Shown: in pieces, positions 34,707 to 43,970 of the stretch
How the letters are laid out: every line of letters starts with the position of its first letter
Numbering within the stretch: position 1 is the first letter of the stretch
NCBI GenBank assembly: GCA_016217595.1
Contig: JACRHS010000029.1
Coordinates: forward strand, 1 to 58,973
Direction: 5' to 3'
DNA: 58,973 nt
DNA from: Opitutia bacterium
GTDB taxonomy: Bacteria; Verrucomicrobiota; Verrucomicrobiia; Opitutales; Opitutaceae
Notes under the pieces: model-generated
The model's input: only the letters and a program-made list of their open reading frames with translations
What the model was told of the DNA's origin: nothing
The model's database searches: none
Made by a program: the position numbers and the translations under genes

Positions 34707-34785
34707 TGAACAGAAGCAAACGAAGGAAACCAAGATCAGACCTGAAACAATTCACCCCCTTCGTTCTCTTCGTTGCGTCTGTTCA
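34707..34785. repeat. Imperfect inverted repeat, REP-like
   Basis: 34707-34734 and 34759-34785 are near-complementary: both arms, read outward-in, contain TGAACAGA, GCAA, CGAAG and AAC-AAG with one-base differences and gaps. The arm itself carries short AACGAAG/AACCAAG reiterations. The loop is 24 nt. It lies in the 456-bp gap between the receptor and pseudopilin genes. Its form is that of dispersed intergenic palindromes; copy number in the genome is unknown. Confidence 0.55.
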
Positions 34786-34807
34786 ATGCCGATAAAGGCG
34801 ATGGAAA

Positions 34808-37800
34808 TCAGATGTCAGACTGCGTGAGCCAGCGGAAGGAGATGACTTTGAAGCGGCGGCCAAACGCACCCGGCGGTTGCAGGTACTCGGCGTCGCTCGG
34901 ATCTTTCGATTTCGAGGTGTCGAATTGATACGGCTCGGGGAAACGCTCGACGAGCGCCTCGCCCCTAGCGCGACCCTCAACCAGCCCGGTGACGGGGTTG
35001 ACGACATCGCCATAAGTGCGAATCAGGAACGTGTCGGAACGCGGGAAAAGCACCGGCGCGAGCGCCGTCATGATGTCGGCTGGCGTGAGATACTGAGAAC
35101 TGAACTCGGTGACGGCGGAGTTGACCCCGGAATCGGCGATGGCGCGTTCGAGCAAGCTGGTCGGCTTGCCCTTGGTATCGAGGAAGAGCGGCGACGGGTT
35201 GAGAAACTCCTCCAACGACCGGAAGGGGCCGGAGTCGAGCTGCTTCTGCTTGAGCCGGGCGATGATCGCGTCGGCCAGCGCCACCGTTTGTGCCGCCGAG
35301 AGCGGGCTCATGCCCCGCCGGTAGAGGTGGGTGTTGGCGTATGTCTTGGGGGTGGAGCCGTAATTCTGATCGTAGGTGGCGTCTGACGTGTACGTTTCTT
35401 GTGCCGACTGCGGAAACCGGAAGAACACGGCATCGATTGCCGACGCGGTGCGTGGATGAGTAGGCGCCGGTGTCGACGGAGTAGTCGGCGTGGTAGGCGT
35501 GGTGGGCGTCGTCGGATTGGTCGGCGTTATCGGAGTCGTGGGAGTGGTGGGTGTCGGCGGCAAAGAGCCGGTGGAGGAATTGGAAGGCACGTAGGTGAAA
35601 AGCGCGCCGGTCGGATTCGCAAAACGACCCGAGCGCAACACGGCGATCCACGCGTCGCGATTGACCGAGTTGAAATTGAACGCCCCACCCTGCCGCAGAT
35701 AGCGCGACGAGTATTCCGAAGGCGTCGCCGTGCCGGTTGGGATGAAGTCGGTCTTGGCCAGGGCGGTGCCCGAGACTTTGCGCGGCAATACTTGGAGCAG
35801 CGAGTTGGGCATGGGGCGCGTGATGGCCCAACCAGCCTGCACCTGCGAACTCAGGCCGGAGAAATAAAAGCGGTCGAAGAGAGAATTGGCCGACTGGCTG
35901 CCGATCTGCGCCGTCGCGCCCCAAGGATTGCCGATGGCAAATGGGCGATTGCCGACAATCTGTAAATGCTGGAGCGAACCGAGCGAGAGTGGCGGCATGC
36001 GCGGCAGCTCAAAGACCGGCACGTCCTCGTTGTAAGAGAGTCCAGTCGCACTGGTTGTCGACGTAGGCGCCGGATAGGAGCGATCCAACAAGCGATTCGT
36101 GTAACTCGTATTGGGAATACCGTTTGATGCCTGAGCTGTTTCCGGACTCCCTAATGTGCGGAAAAACTCCGCGCCAAGGGTAGGTCCGCGCAAATCGGTG
36201 CCCTCGGTCAGCCACGCGTGGCCATCGATCGGCTCGGCGAGTCGAAACATGTAGGTGAACTGGTAAACGCCATTGGTAACTTGACTCGTCGGTGTGACAA
36301 AACTGGGAAACGACGGACTCGTGAACGTGGCGAGTACCGTGCCATCAGCTTTCTTGAGCTTCACAGTCAATTGCGTGCTGTTCGACACTCGCAACCGTGT
36401 CTGCGTGCTCAACGCGATTGGCGGTGTCACCAACTGACTGCGAGTCAGCTCGGGCGTAGCTGGGACGCTGGCATTTAGTTTTACCGCGAAATTACTGCCA
36501 TGGCCCGATGCAGGCGTGACGGAGTTGCTCGCCGACACCCAATCGTAGACGCGGCCTGGCAGCCAAGAAAACCGGTCGAGCGTGGCATTCGTGTTCGAGG
36601 TAGTTTGCAACCACGTGAGATTGAATACCAGCGGACGCGTGGTCTGCGCGGGATCGCCAAACAGCGTGGGCAAAGCAACCGTCGCGAGCACCTTGGTCAT
36701 GGCATCGTCGATCAACTCCACGTTGGGCAGGCCGGAAATTTCAAGTTTGAGTTGAGTGTTTGTAACGATTTCCGGCACGAGCGCCGACGAGTAGGGATTC
36801 CAGAGTGCCGCCTGCCAGCGCATTCTTGTTTGGAGCGTCGTTGAGAACGCAGTGGTGGTGAGCGCCCGCACGTTAAAATTCAGCATCAGCATCGAAAGGA
36901 CCGGCGCGACGGAGAACGTGATGTTCTGATCGCTGGTGGCGCCGGGCGCGGTGATGCGGTAGCGCCGGATTTTCTCGATGTCGGCGACATTGGCGGCGGG
37001 CGTCTTCGGCGTGAGCAACGTCGTGGTGGTCGCCGTCGGCTCCATGTAATTGGTGTAGTTGGCCCACGCGGTGAAGGTGGTGCCGAGGAGCGAAGGCTTG
37101 AGCGAAAGATCGCTGCGCAGGCCGCCGGTTTTGGTGTTCGCCAGCACGGCATAATTGTTCGGCGACCACGCGTGGAAATTTTGAAAAAGGGCGGTCGGTG
37201 TGATCTTCAGCGAGGAAGTCGCTGCGGTCTGATTCTTCTGGTTGAAAAATCCGAGCTGGTTGAACGTCACCACGCTCGGCGCCAGCTCGCGATTGGAGCG
37301 ATAGACCGCGGTCGTCGTTGTCACCGTTGCCGCCTCGCCGCTGTAATCGCGGGGCTCGAACACGGGATTGTTTCTGGTGTCGCGTGCCTGGAGCGACGTG
37401 TTGAGCGTGCCCGGCCCGGCGCCGAGGCCCATCTGTTGGCGCAGGCGCAGGCGCATCTCGTCGGTGTTGTACGGGGAGTAATTGATCACGCGGGTGGCGT
37501 CGTAGCCGTACTCGTCGGTGCGTTTGACGTATTGATCGGTCAACGCCACGGCGGCCTTCACGCCCTGATCGCCGATCCAATAAGCGTAGTTACCGATGGT
37601 GGTCTTGCCATTGAGTCCCGGCAGACCGACGGCGGAGATCGGCTGCTTCGCCACAAACACGTCGTTGGCCGTGCCCGAGGTGCGCGAGCCGACCATTTCC
37701 ACGCGTTGGGCGGCGGCGATGGTCGTGCGCGGAGTCATCGCGCCGGTCTCGCTCCCGCTGGCGAGCCAGACGAGCGGTTCCTTCGCGCCGGTCGCGGTCG

Positions 37801-38116
37801 CGTCCCACACGCCGGTGTAGGCGCGGTTGGCGGTGGCGCCCCACCCTTCGGCCGTCGCGGTCACGCGCTGGTCGGGGCCGGCATATTTTTGCAACTGGCC
37901 GAGCGCGACATCGAGCGCCACGAGCGCATTTTGCCGCGCCTGCGCCTGCTTCTGCACGTTGCCCGCCACGGCAGTCTCGACCCGCGTATACGTTGCCAGC
38001 CCCAGCAAGAGCACCATCAGAAACGCCAGCAGCGTGACGACGAGCAACAGGGCAAAACCGCGTCGCGCATCGCGCGCGGCCGGCGGCTGACGGGAGACGG
38101 AGGACAAGAGGCTCAT
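34808..38116 (-). CDS. Large pseudopilin-like protein, Verru_Chthon cassette protein A type
   Basis: The 1102-residue protein starts with a short basic leader and a prepilin-type site ARRG/FALLLVVTLLAFLMVLLLGLATY. It lacks the Glu at position 5 of the mature chain, as GspK minor pseudopilins do. A long Ser/Thr/Asn-rich extracytoplasmic region follows, with a Pro-Thr repeat linker near residues 845-885 and a globular end containing LADAIIARLKQKQLDSGPFRSLEEFL, a GspK-like helix-hairpin segment. Its start overlaps the stop of the C gene by ATGA. It is last in a six-gene operon; the layout D-B-C-A matches the cassette described for Verrucomicrobium and Chthoniobacter. Confidence 0.72.
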   Translation of the reverse strand: MSLLSSVSRQPPAARDARRGFALLLVVTLLAFLMVLLLGLATYTRVETAVAGNVQKQAQARQNALVALDVALGQLQKYAGPDQRVTATAEGWGATANRAYTGVWDATATGAKEPLVWLASGSETGAMTPRTTIAAAQRVEMVGSRTSGTANDVFVAKQPISAVGLPGLNGKTTIGNYAYWIGDQGVKAAVALTDQYVKRTDEYGYDATRVINYSPYNTDEMRLRLRQQMGLGAGPGTLNTSLQARDTRNNPVFEPRDYSGEAATVTTTTAVYRSNRELAPSVVTFNQLGFFNQKNQTAATSSLKITPTALFQNFHAWSPNNYAVLANTKTGGLRSDLSLKPSLLGTTFTAWANYTNYMEPTATTTTLLTPKTPAANVADIEKIRRYRITAPGATSDQNITFSVAPVLSMLMLNFNVRALTTTAFSTTLQTRMRWQAALWNPYSSALVPEIVTNTQLKLEISGLPNVELIDDAMTKVLATVALPTLFGDPAQTTRPLVFNLTWLQTTSNTNATLDRFSWLPGRVYDWVSASNSVTPASGHGSNFAVKLNASVPATPELTRSQLVTPPIALSTQTRLRVSNSTQLTVKLKKADGTVLATFTSPSFPSFVTPTSQVTNGVYQFTYMFRLAEPIDGHAWLTEGTDLRGPTLGAEFFRTLGSPETAQASNGIPNTSYTNRLLDRSYPAPTSTTSATGLSYNEDVPVFELPRMPPLSLGSLQHLQIVGNRPFAIGNPWGATAQIGSQSANSLFDRFYFSGLSSQVQAGWAITRPMPNSLLQVLPRKVSGTALAKTDFIPTGTATPSEYSSRYLRQGGAFNFNSVNRDAWIAVLRSGRFANPTGALFTYVPSNSSTGSLPPTPTTPTTPITPTNPTTPTTPTTPTTPSTPAPTHPRTASAIDAVFFRFPQSAQETYTSDATYDQNYGSTPKTYANTHLYRRGMSPLSAAQTVALADAIIARLKQKQLDSGPFRSLEEFLNPSPLFLDTKGKPTSLLERAIADSGVNSAVTEFSSQYLTPADIMTALAPVLFPRSDTFLIRTYGDVVNPVTGLVEGRARGEALVERFPEPYQFDTSKSKDPSDAEYLQPPGAFGRRFKVISFRWLTQSDI
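35463..35575. repeat. Tandem repeat coding for a Pro-Thr linker
   Basis: Degenerate 9-bp units (on the plus strand GGCGTGGTG-like) run through about 110 bp inside the large pseudopilin-like gene and encode repeated T-P-T/T-T-P residues. Such units are prone to slippage and length change. Confidence 0.75.
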
Positions 38117-39276
38117 TGCGGTTGCGCCGGCAAAATGATGCGGCGGGTGAAGACTTGCGAGTTCTGCAACGCAATCGCCCACCACCATTCGGCGTCGGTG
38201 CGGTAGGCCTGCGGCCGGGTCGTCGCGAGCTTGTTGGGATTGGATTCGAGGGCGGCGATGAGCGCCGCGCCGCGCGGCGTGAGGATGCGGACCATCACAT
38301 CGACCACTTCCGGAAACCGCGTGGCGTCGGTGCCGGTGGTTGACGACGTGGTCGCGAGACGGTCGGTGGTGACGTTGGCAAGCTGACCGGCAGCATTAAC
38401 CGGATAAATGAGGCGCAGGCCGTCGGCCTTGGTGGAGTCGCGCACGTAGAGGCGCACGCCGAAGTCGATGACGTTGTCGGCGAGAATATTTCCCTGATGA
38501 TTCGGTCGCTTGATCGAATAAGGGTCGCCGAGCTGCGAGCCGTCGTTGGTGGTCGGCGGCCGGGTGATGGCGTAGTTGCTGGTGGTCAGGTTCGGGTTGA
38601 GATCGAAGCCGCTCTCGAGGACGCCGGGCCGCGCGGTGGTGAAATTGGCGCTGTTGGGGACCAGCTGCACGGGACGAACTTCGCTGCGATAGAGGAGATA
38701 ACGCTGATCGCTACTGACCGCGCTCGGGTTGGAGGCGGTGAGGTGGCGGATGATCTGGTAGGAGACCGCCACGGGCGTCGAGAGGCTGGCGGTGGCGGCG
38801 TTGGTGCCGCGCGAGGTGGTGAAGAATCGTAGCCACATCCCGGCGACGCCGTTGCGGGTATCGGCCAGCCGGCCGCGTTCGAGCAAACCCGGGCGGGTGG
38901 CGGCCAGGTCGAGCGAACTCGCGTCGGTGCCCGCCGATGCGTTGCCGGGTTTCTGGCGCGTGGGGGCCTGGGCGGTGGCCCAGATGGTGGAGTTGCTGGT
39001 GTCGGGCAGCACGCGCACAGCGAACCAGACCTTGGTGCCGCCATCGTCGCGGAAAATCGCGCCCTGCAAATCCTGCGCGAGCTGGTCGAGAACCAAACGC
39101 CCCTGCGCCGCCGCATCGACCCGCCCGGAAGTGCGCGACCACAGATCCATGGTGTTGCCGAGGATGCCGATCAGAAAACCGGCGATCAACACCGCCAGCG
39201 TGCCCGCCACCAGCAGCTCGATGAGCGTGAAGGCGCGGGCCCGACGGCGAAGAGAATGGAGCGCGGTGAAATTCAT
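38113..39276 (-). CDS. Pseudopilin, Verru_Chthon cassette protein C type
   Basis: The 387-residue protein has a class III signal: basic leader, RARA/FTLIELLVAG with Ala instead of Gly before the cleavage site, and one N-terminal helix (about 15-38). The rest is a beta-rich periplasmic part (LVLDQLAQDLQGAIFRDDGG, VRVLPDTS, SYQIIRHLTAS). This fits a minor pseudopilin of the GspJ kind. The ATG at 39276 overlaps the preceding stop (ATGA) and its own stop overlaps the next start in the same way, so translation is coupled. The open frame runs up to 39876, but that part overlaps the B gene in another frame. Confidence 0.75.
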   Translation of the reverse strand: MNFTALHSLRRRARAFTLIELLVAGTLAVLIAGFLIGILGNTMDLWSRTSGRVDAAAQGRLVLDQLAQDLQGAIFRDDGGTKVWFAVRVLPDTSNSTIWATAQAPTRQKPGNASAGTDASSLDLAATRPGLLERGRLADTRNGVAGMWLRFFTTSRGTNAATASLSTPVAVSYQIIRHLTASNPSAVSSDQRYLLYRSEVRPVQLVPNSANFTTARPGVLESGFDLNPNLTTSNYAITRPPTTNDGSQLGDPYSIKRPNHQGNILADNVIDFGVRLYVRDSTKADGLRLIYPVNAAGQLANVTTDRLATTSSTTGTDATRFPEVVDVMVRILTPRGAALIAALESNPNKLATTRPQAYRTDAEWWWAIALQNSQVFTRRIILPAQPQ

Positions 39277-39953
39277 CGACGCACGCTCCCGGCGAAAAAG
39301 AGCACCTGTTTCTGGCTGTGATCGAACGGCACGCGCGCGGTCGGCAATGCGCCAACTTGCACCGCTCCGCCAGCGGCCGTCGGTTGAAACATCGGCCAGC
39401 GCACGCGAATGGTGAACGCGAGCCAGAGCGCCGACGGGTCCACACTGGCGCTTGCACTGCTGCCGGTGCCGGAGCTGGCCGGCTCGGGTGAGAGCGTGGC
39501 ATTGCGCACGAGGGCGATCTCGAAAAACTTGTCGACGTTGCCGTTGGTCCAGATCGCCGTCTCGCTGCGCCGGCCGATCTTGTCGCCCGCCAGACTCGCG
39601 AAGAAAACCTTGTCGTCGGTGGCCGGGTTGTAGTCGGGCCTCGCGTTCTCCGTCTGCAGCTGGGCCTCGGTTTTCAGATAACTGCCCACGGTATCCAACG
39701 GCAATGCGCGCAGGCGGGTCAGCAATGCCTCGGCCACGCGCGAGGCCGCCTCGGCTTCGGCATTCGCGGTCACGGATTTCGCCGCCGGGAGGAACAGCCC
39801 GATCATCGCCAGAATCGCGAGTCCGAACACTCCCAGCGCCACCACGATCTCGATCAGCGTAAACGCACGGCGACACCTCCTGTGGTGCGGGCTAAAGCAC
39901 CGCACTACGGAATCGGCGCAAGCGCGGCGCAGTGGTTTAAAAACTGTTGGCAT
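39273..39953 (-). CDS. Pseudopilin, Verru_Chthon cassette protein B type
   Basis: The 226-residue protein has a rather long leader (about 30 residues, with two Cys) before the prepilin site RRA/FTLIEIVVALGVFGLAIL, again Ala at -1. The remainder is a small globular domain with RVAEALLTRLRALPLD, resembling GspI-like minor pseudopilins. Its start lies 17 nt inside the end of the D gene and its stop overlaps the C start by 4 nt. It is probably processed by a prepilin peptidase encoded elsewhere and assembled into a pseudopilus. Confidence 0.75.
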   Translation of the reverse strand: MPTVFKPLRRACADSVVRCFSPHHRRCRRAFTLIEIVVALGVFGLAILAMIGLFLPAAKSVTANAEAEAASRVAEALLTRLRALPLDTVGSYLKTEAQLQTENARPDYNPATDDKVFFASLAGDKIGRRSETAIWTNGNVDKFFEIALVRNATLSPEPASSGTGSSASASVDPSALWLAFTIRVRWPMFQPTAAGGAVQVGALPTARVPFDHSQKQVLFFAGSVRR

Positions 39954-40668
39954 CGTTCACAAAACTGATCGTGCCGGTGGATCTCAGCAAGAGGCCGCGC
40001 ACGGCGGAAGGGTTGTCGAACATCGGGTATTGGTGGGCCGTGGTGTTGTCGGCCGGCTGCGCTGTGGCGAGCGCGATCTTGGTCGATGTAGTGCGTCCGT
40101 CGGGCGTGTACTCAATGTAGTAGACGCGGGACAGATTGACAGTGGTCGGGCTGTTCTCCGAGTACCGAACCAACATGCTCGTCGTACCAGATATCGATGA
40201 CACCGGTGCGTACGCCGTACCCGGCCACACCACGCGCCTCCCGGTGGCGTCGAGCGCGAGATGATTCGTGGGGACGGACGGCGGCACCACGTAAATTGGA
40301 GACGGCAGATATGCCGGTTCGCCTACAGCAACCCAAGCACTGCTATTGTAGGCGGTCTCGCGCACGAGCAGGAGATAACGCAGATATTTGTCGGACTCGC
40401 CGCTGGGCGGTTGAATCGCATACACCACCAAGCGGGCACGCACTTGATAAATCGCCGCCTGGCTGCGTGCCATGCCGAGCAGCGAGGCCACGCGACTCTG
40501 GGCCGTTTGCAGCGCCGCCGCCTGCGAACCGCTCCCGCGCAACGCCACGCCCACCGCCGCCAGCAACAGCGTGATGATGCCCAGCACCACCATCAGCTCG
40601 ATCAAACTGAAACCGGCGCGCAGACGCCGGCCGGGGTGAGCTGGGGCAACTGGAGCGGTGCGGATCAT
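39937..40668 (-). CDS. Pseudopilin, Verru_Chthon cassette protein D type
   Basis: The 243-residue protein has a basic leader and prepilin site RAG/FSLIELMVVLGIITLLLAAV with the normal Gly and Glu5, one N-terminal helix, and a beta-rich domain (YQVRARLVVYAIQP, YLRYLLLVRE, VYYIEYTPDGR). This resembles GspH-type pseudopilins. The start at 40668 is chosen because it overlaps the upstream stop as ATGA; an ATG two codons earlier exists. It is co-transcribed with five other pseudopilin-like genes. Confidence 0.75.
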   Translation of the reverse strand: MIRTAPVAPAHPGRRLRAGFSLIELMVVLGIITLLLAAVGVALRGSGSQAAALQTAQSRVASLLGMARSQAAIYQVRARLVVYAIQPPSGESDKYLRYLLLVRETAYNSSAWVAVGEPAYLPSPIYVVPPSVPTNHLALDATGRRVVWPGTAYAPVSSISGTTSMLVRYSENSPTTVNLSRVYYIEYTPDGRTTSTKIALATAQPADNTTAHQYPMFDNPSAVRGLLLRSTGTISFVNDANSF

Positions 40669-41405
40669 TTCCAACTCATGATGAGCTGCGAAGCGTCGGT
40701 GGCCCCGGTCGGCGCGCTGTAGAACAAAACGCCCGCCCGAATGCCGCCGGTGCTATTGGTGCCGGCGGGGAAATCGATCGTCGAGGGCGTCAGTCGCACG
40801 CCGGAGTTGTCGGGCGGGCTCACCGAGGGTTTCGTCGGGTAATCGGTGTTGTTGATGACGCCATCGAGGTTTTTATCGACGAGCACAGCGATGTCGGTGC
40901 TGCGAAAAGCGTCGCGCAGAAAATTCAGCTGCCCCGCGGTGTTATAACCAGCGGACACATCGCCCGCCGACACCAGATCGGAGTCGGTAAAGGTGATGAA
41001 CTGGATGCGACGCAGATTCTGCGCTTCGGGTGGAGGCGGGTTGGGTTGGGTGCCGGCTCTCACCGCGGGCAATGCAGTCCCATCGCGACGCTTGCCGACC
41101 AGCACATCGTAGAAGCGGTGCAGACCACTGGCGGTGGCGCTGGCGCCGCCGTTGACCTTGTTGGTCGTGTCGAACACCGGATAATAACTGTACTCCTGCC
41201 GGAAGGCTTCGATGGCCGCCGCCCACTGGTTGAACTGCACGCGGGTCTTGGCTTTGTTGGCCGCCGCGCGCGCCGAGCCGGCCGTCGGCACAATGATCGC
41301 CGCCAAGAGACCCAGGATCGCCACCACCGTAAGCAGCTCGACCAGCGTAAAGCCGCGACGACGACGCGATGGGGCGGACAACGAACAGGAACACAAGGGG
41401 ATCAT
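40665..41405 (-). CDS. GspG/PulG-like pseudopilin
   Basis: The 246-residue protein has a short leader with RRRRG/FTLVELLTVVAILGLLAAIIVP, the most standard prepilin site in the operon, followed by a helix with KTRVQFNQWAAAIEAFRQEYSYYP, as in major pseudopilins (GspG), which count out a long N-terminal helix and a YPP-like turn. The C-terminal part includes a DKNLDGVINNTDY segment that looks like a calcium-binding loop of the EF-hand/GspG kind. Starts and stops overlap neighbours by 4 nt on both sides. Confidence 0.82.
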   Translation of the reverse strand: MIPLCSCSLSAPSRRRRGFTLVELLTVVAILGLLAAIIVPTAGSARAAANKAKTRVQFNQWAAAIEAFRQEYSYYPVFDTTNKVNGGASATASGLHRFYDVLVGKRRDGTALPAVRAGTQPNPPPPEAQNLRRIQFITFTDSDLVSAGDVSAGYNTAGQLNFLRDAFRSTDIAVLVDKNLDGVINNTDYPTKPSVSPPDNSGVRLTPSTIDFPAGTNSTGGIRAGVLFYSAPTGATDASQLIMSWK

Positions 41406-42106
41406 TGGGCGGGGGCGTTGGCGAAAAGGTTATCCGCGTTATTGGGATTGGTCAAAAACTGGCTCGTCAATACGCCATCGACCGGGAACCGCAATGACGT
41501 CGTGTTGGGCGCGGGCGACACGGAGTCGTAGCCATCGGGTCCGACGGAGTATAGCACATACGTCGGGGCGAACCAGGCGTTGGGGTTGCCGGCGCGTTTG
41601 TAATAGTAGAGGTAACGGTTGCCCCACGGATCGAGGAAGCACGCCGTCTCCTCGATCTTCTGCGGCGGCGTGCCGGTGGGGATCAAAAAATTGGCCGTGC
41701 GGGTGCCTTCCATCGTCAGCTTCGACACATCGATCACCACGCGTCCGTTGATGCGATCACCCGACGTAAACGCCCGCGGCCCGAAGACGCCGGTGAGGGC
41801 GTTGAAGAGTTTCGACTGAGCATGGGAGAGCGAAAGCGTCTGCCCGGTGCCCGGCGAAGCCTGCGCAAAGTCGCCGGTCTGCGGATAGTCGCCGTAAAGA
41901 CGTTTATATTCCTCCAAAGCCTGCGCGATGGTCGCGAGCTCGGCACGCGCCCGAGCGATGGCGGCGCGGTTTTTCGAGCCTTGCATCGCCGACATGGTCA
42001 GCGTCAGCAACAGCGCCACCACGCCGAGCACCGTCAGCAACTCCATCAACGTGAATGCGCGTCGCGCGCCGCCGCGTCCCGGGAAAGATGGAACCGCGGG
42101 TTTCAT
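41402..42106 (-). CDS. GspG/PulG-like pseudopilin, first gene of the operon
   Basis: The 234-residue protein has the prepilin site ARRA/FTLMELLTVLGVVALLLTLT (Ala at -1), then ARAELATIAQALEEYKRLYGDYPQTGDF, the conserved helix and Tyr-Pro turn of GspG-type pseudopilins, and CFLDPWGNRYLYYY, the motif DPWGxxY seen in nearly all major pseudopilins. It is the clearest major-pseudopilin candidate of the set. The ATG at 42106 is preferred over the 41-codon longer frame. It leads the operon and is divergent from rho with 379 bp between. Confidence 0.85.
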   Translation of the reverse strand: MKPAVPSFPGRGGARRAFTLMELLTVLGVVALLLTLTMSAMQGSKNRAAIARARAELATIAQALEEYKRLYGDYPQTGDFAQASPGTGQTLSLSHAQSKLFNALTGVFGPRAFTSGDRINGRVVIDVSKLTMEGTRTANFLIPTGTPPQKIEETACFLDPWGNRYLYYYKRAGNPNAWFAPTYVLYSVGPDGYDSVSPAPNTTSLRFPVDGVLTSQFLTNPNNADNLFANAPAQ

Positions 42107-42239
42107 GGCGCAACGAGCATGGCAAAGGGGGGCAAGCACAGCCCAGCAGACGAAAAAAGCGGGGCGGCGATTACATCGTATCCCACTCTCGTCGACCAAA
42201 CTTGCCCCCAGCGTCCCGTAAAAAGCCACATCGCAGTAC

Positions 42240-42269
42240 TTGACAGACGCCGCCGGGGGTTCCTTATAT
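42240..42269 (+). promoter_or_regulatory. Sigma70-type promoter for rho
   Basis: TTGACA at 42240-42245 and TTATAT at 42264-42269 are 18 bp apart. This predicts a rho leader of roughly 210 nt, which contains hairpins CCCAAG/CTTGGG and GGCC/GGCC near 42280-42320. A long leader fits known feedback control of rho by early termination in other bacteria; here that is inference. Confidence 0.6.
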
Positions 42270-42485
42270 GCGCCGTCGAACCCAAGATATGCTTGGGCTT
42301 TGAACTCGGCCTAAGGCCTGAAGACCCGGCTCTCCCGGACACCGAATTACTCGATTGTTCCGTCACGTGAGTGGATGTTTTTAGGGTTTGGAAGACAACC
42401 GCACGCGGCTCTTATCCCGACCCGAGTTTTGAGCGTCAAGCATGGGGACGCGTTCCCTCTCGTCCATTTACTTCCTCGCTTTGCC

Positions 42486-43730
42486 ATGTCCACCAACCCT
42501 GCGTCTGCCTCGGCTGACTCCACTCCTGCTCCGGCCCCTGCCGCCGAGCCCACTGCCTCCGCGCCCGTTTCTCCTGCTCCGGCGCCAGCCGCCGCTCCCG
42601 CACCCGCGCCGGTTGAGAATCTCATCCATGTCGAGGGCGTCCTCGACGTCGATCCCTCGCGTGGTGGCAACGGCCAGCTGCTCGACACCAAACGCATGGG
42701 CAAACGCCGTCCGACCGATCCCTTTCTGCCCAAGGAGCTCATCCGCCGCTTCAAGCTGAAGCCCGGCCAGATGATCGGCGGCACCGCCTACCCGCCCGAC
42801 GGCCGTTTCCCGAATCCGAAGATGAAGTTCATCGAGACCGTCGACGGTCTCTCCATTGAGGAACGGCGGGCGAAGATCGAGTTCACCCAGCTGTTGACGG
42901 TTTCGCCCGACAAGCAGCTCAAGCTCGAGCTCAAAGACGGCCGCATGACCACCCGGGTGGTCGACCTGTTTTGCCCGATCGGCAAAGGCACGCGCGGCCT
43001 GATCGTGTCGCCGCCCCGCGCCGGCAAAACCATTCTTCTGCGCGACATGGCCCTCGGCGTGCTGGAAAACCAGCCCGAGTGCCACGTGATGATTCTGCTC
43101 GTGGACGAGCGGCCCGAGGAAGTCACCGATTTCCGCCGCAACGTCCCCGCCGAAGTGTGGGCGTCCTCCAACGACGAAAACGTCGAGAACCACATCCGCA
43201 TCGCCGACCTCTGCATCGAGCGCGCCAAGCGCCTCGTCGAGTGCGGCAAAGACGTGGTGCTGTTCCTCGACTCGCTCACCCGGCTCGCCCGCGCGCACAA
43301 CACCCTGCGCAATTCGGGCCGCACCGGCTCCGGCGGTCTCGATGTGCGCGCCCTCGAAAAGCCGCGCCAGCTCTTCGCCTCTGCCCGCAACACCGAGGAC
43401 GGCGGCTCGCTCACCATCGTCGCCTCCATTCTCGTCGAGACCGGCAGCCGCATGGACGACGTGATTTTCCAGGAGTTCAAAGGCACCGGCAACATGGAGC
43501 TCGTACTCGACCGCAAATGCGCCGAGATGCGCCTCTGGCCCGCCGTCAACATCGGCGGCTCCGGCACGCGCAAAGAGGAACTGCTCCTCGACGCCAAAAC
43601 GCTCGAAGGCATCCACTTTTTCCGCCGCGCGCTCGTGCAGCAAAAGATCGAGGAATCCACCGAGACTGTGCTCGCCCGTCTCTCGAAAACGAAGACGAAC
43701 GCCGAGTTTCTCAAACTCATCGCCCGGTGA
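42486..43730 (+). CDS. rho: Transcription termination factor Rho
   Basis: Rho is a hexameric RNA helicase that releases RNA polymerase at unstructured C-rich transcripts. The 414-residue protein has an Ala/Pro-rich N-terminal extension (about 1-45), an OB-like primary RNA site (about 50-130), and the ATPase domain with P-loop PPRAGKTI, Walker B LFLDSLTRLARA, the Q-loop and R-loop segment (GSLTIVASILVETGSRMDD) and a C-terminal LARLSKTKTNAEFL. The P-loop Arg for the usual Lys (PPKAGKT) is a small change. The ATG at 42486 is the likely start, though the frame is open from 42375. Confidence 0.96.
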   Translation: MSTNPASASADSTPAPAPAAEPTASAPVSPAPAPAAAPAPAPVENLIHVEGVLDVDPSRGGNGQLLDTKRMGKRRPTDPFLPKELIRRFKLKPGQMIGGTAYPPDGRFPNPKMKFIETVDGLSIEERRAKIEFTQLLTVSPDKQLKLELKDGRMTTRVVDLFCPIGKGTRGLIVSPPRAGKTILLRDMALGVLENQPECHVMILLVDERPEEVTDFRRNVPAEVWASSNDENVENHIRIADLCIERAKRLVECGKDVVLFLDSLTRLARAHNTLRNSGRTGSGGLDVRALEKPRQLFASARNTEDGGSLTIVASILVETGSRMDDVIFQEFKGTGNMELVLDRKCAEMRLWPAVNIGGSGTRKEELLLDAKTLEGIHFFRRALVQQKIEESTETVLARLSKTKTNAEFLKLIAR

Positions 43731-43800
43731 GCTGGCTACCGCCGGCATACCGTCCGACCGCGCCACAAACGCGCCCGGTGCTCTGCGCCGGCGCAGACCT

Positions 43801-43860
43801 GCAACCGCGAGACGCAGCCCGGCCTCCGCGGTTGCCGAAAATCTCGCGTACAGAGATTTT
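43801..43860 (+). terminator. Tandem hairpins 3' of rho
   Basis: GCAACCGCG (43801-43809) pairs with CGCGGTTGC (43827-43835), and AAAATCTC (43838-43845) with GAGATTTT (43853-43860). The second stem ends in TTTT followed by GCC, so it may be a weak bidirectional terminator. Confidence 0.4.
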
Positions 43861-43970
43861 GCCAACTTCCCTCTTGCGCCACAGCGGAAGTTCCTAAACA
43901 AACTGCATCCCCTGTTGTGGCTGCCACGCCGCCCCACAGGAGTGTCTAACGCCTGTTCGCCCACCAACGC

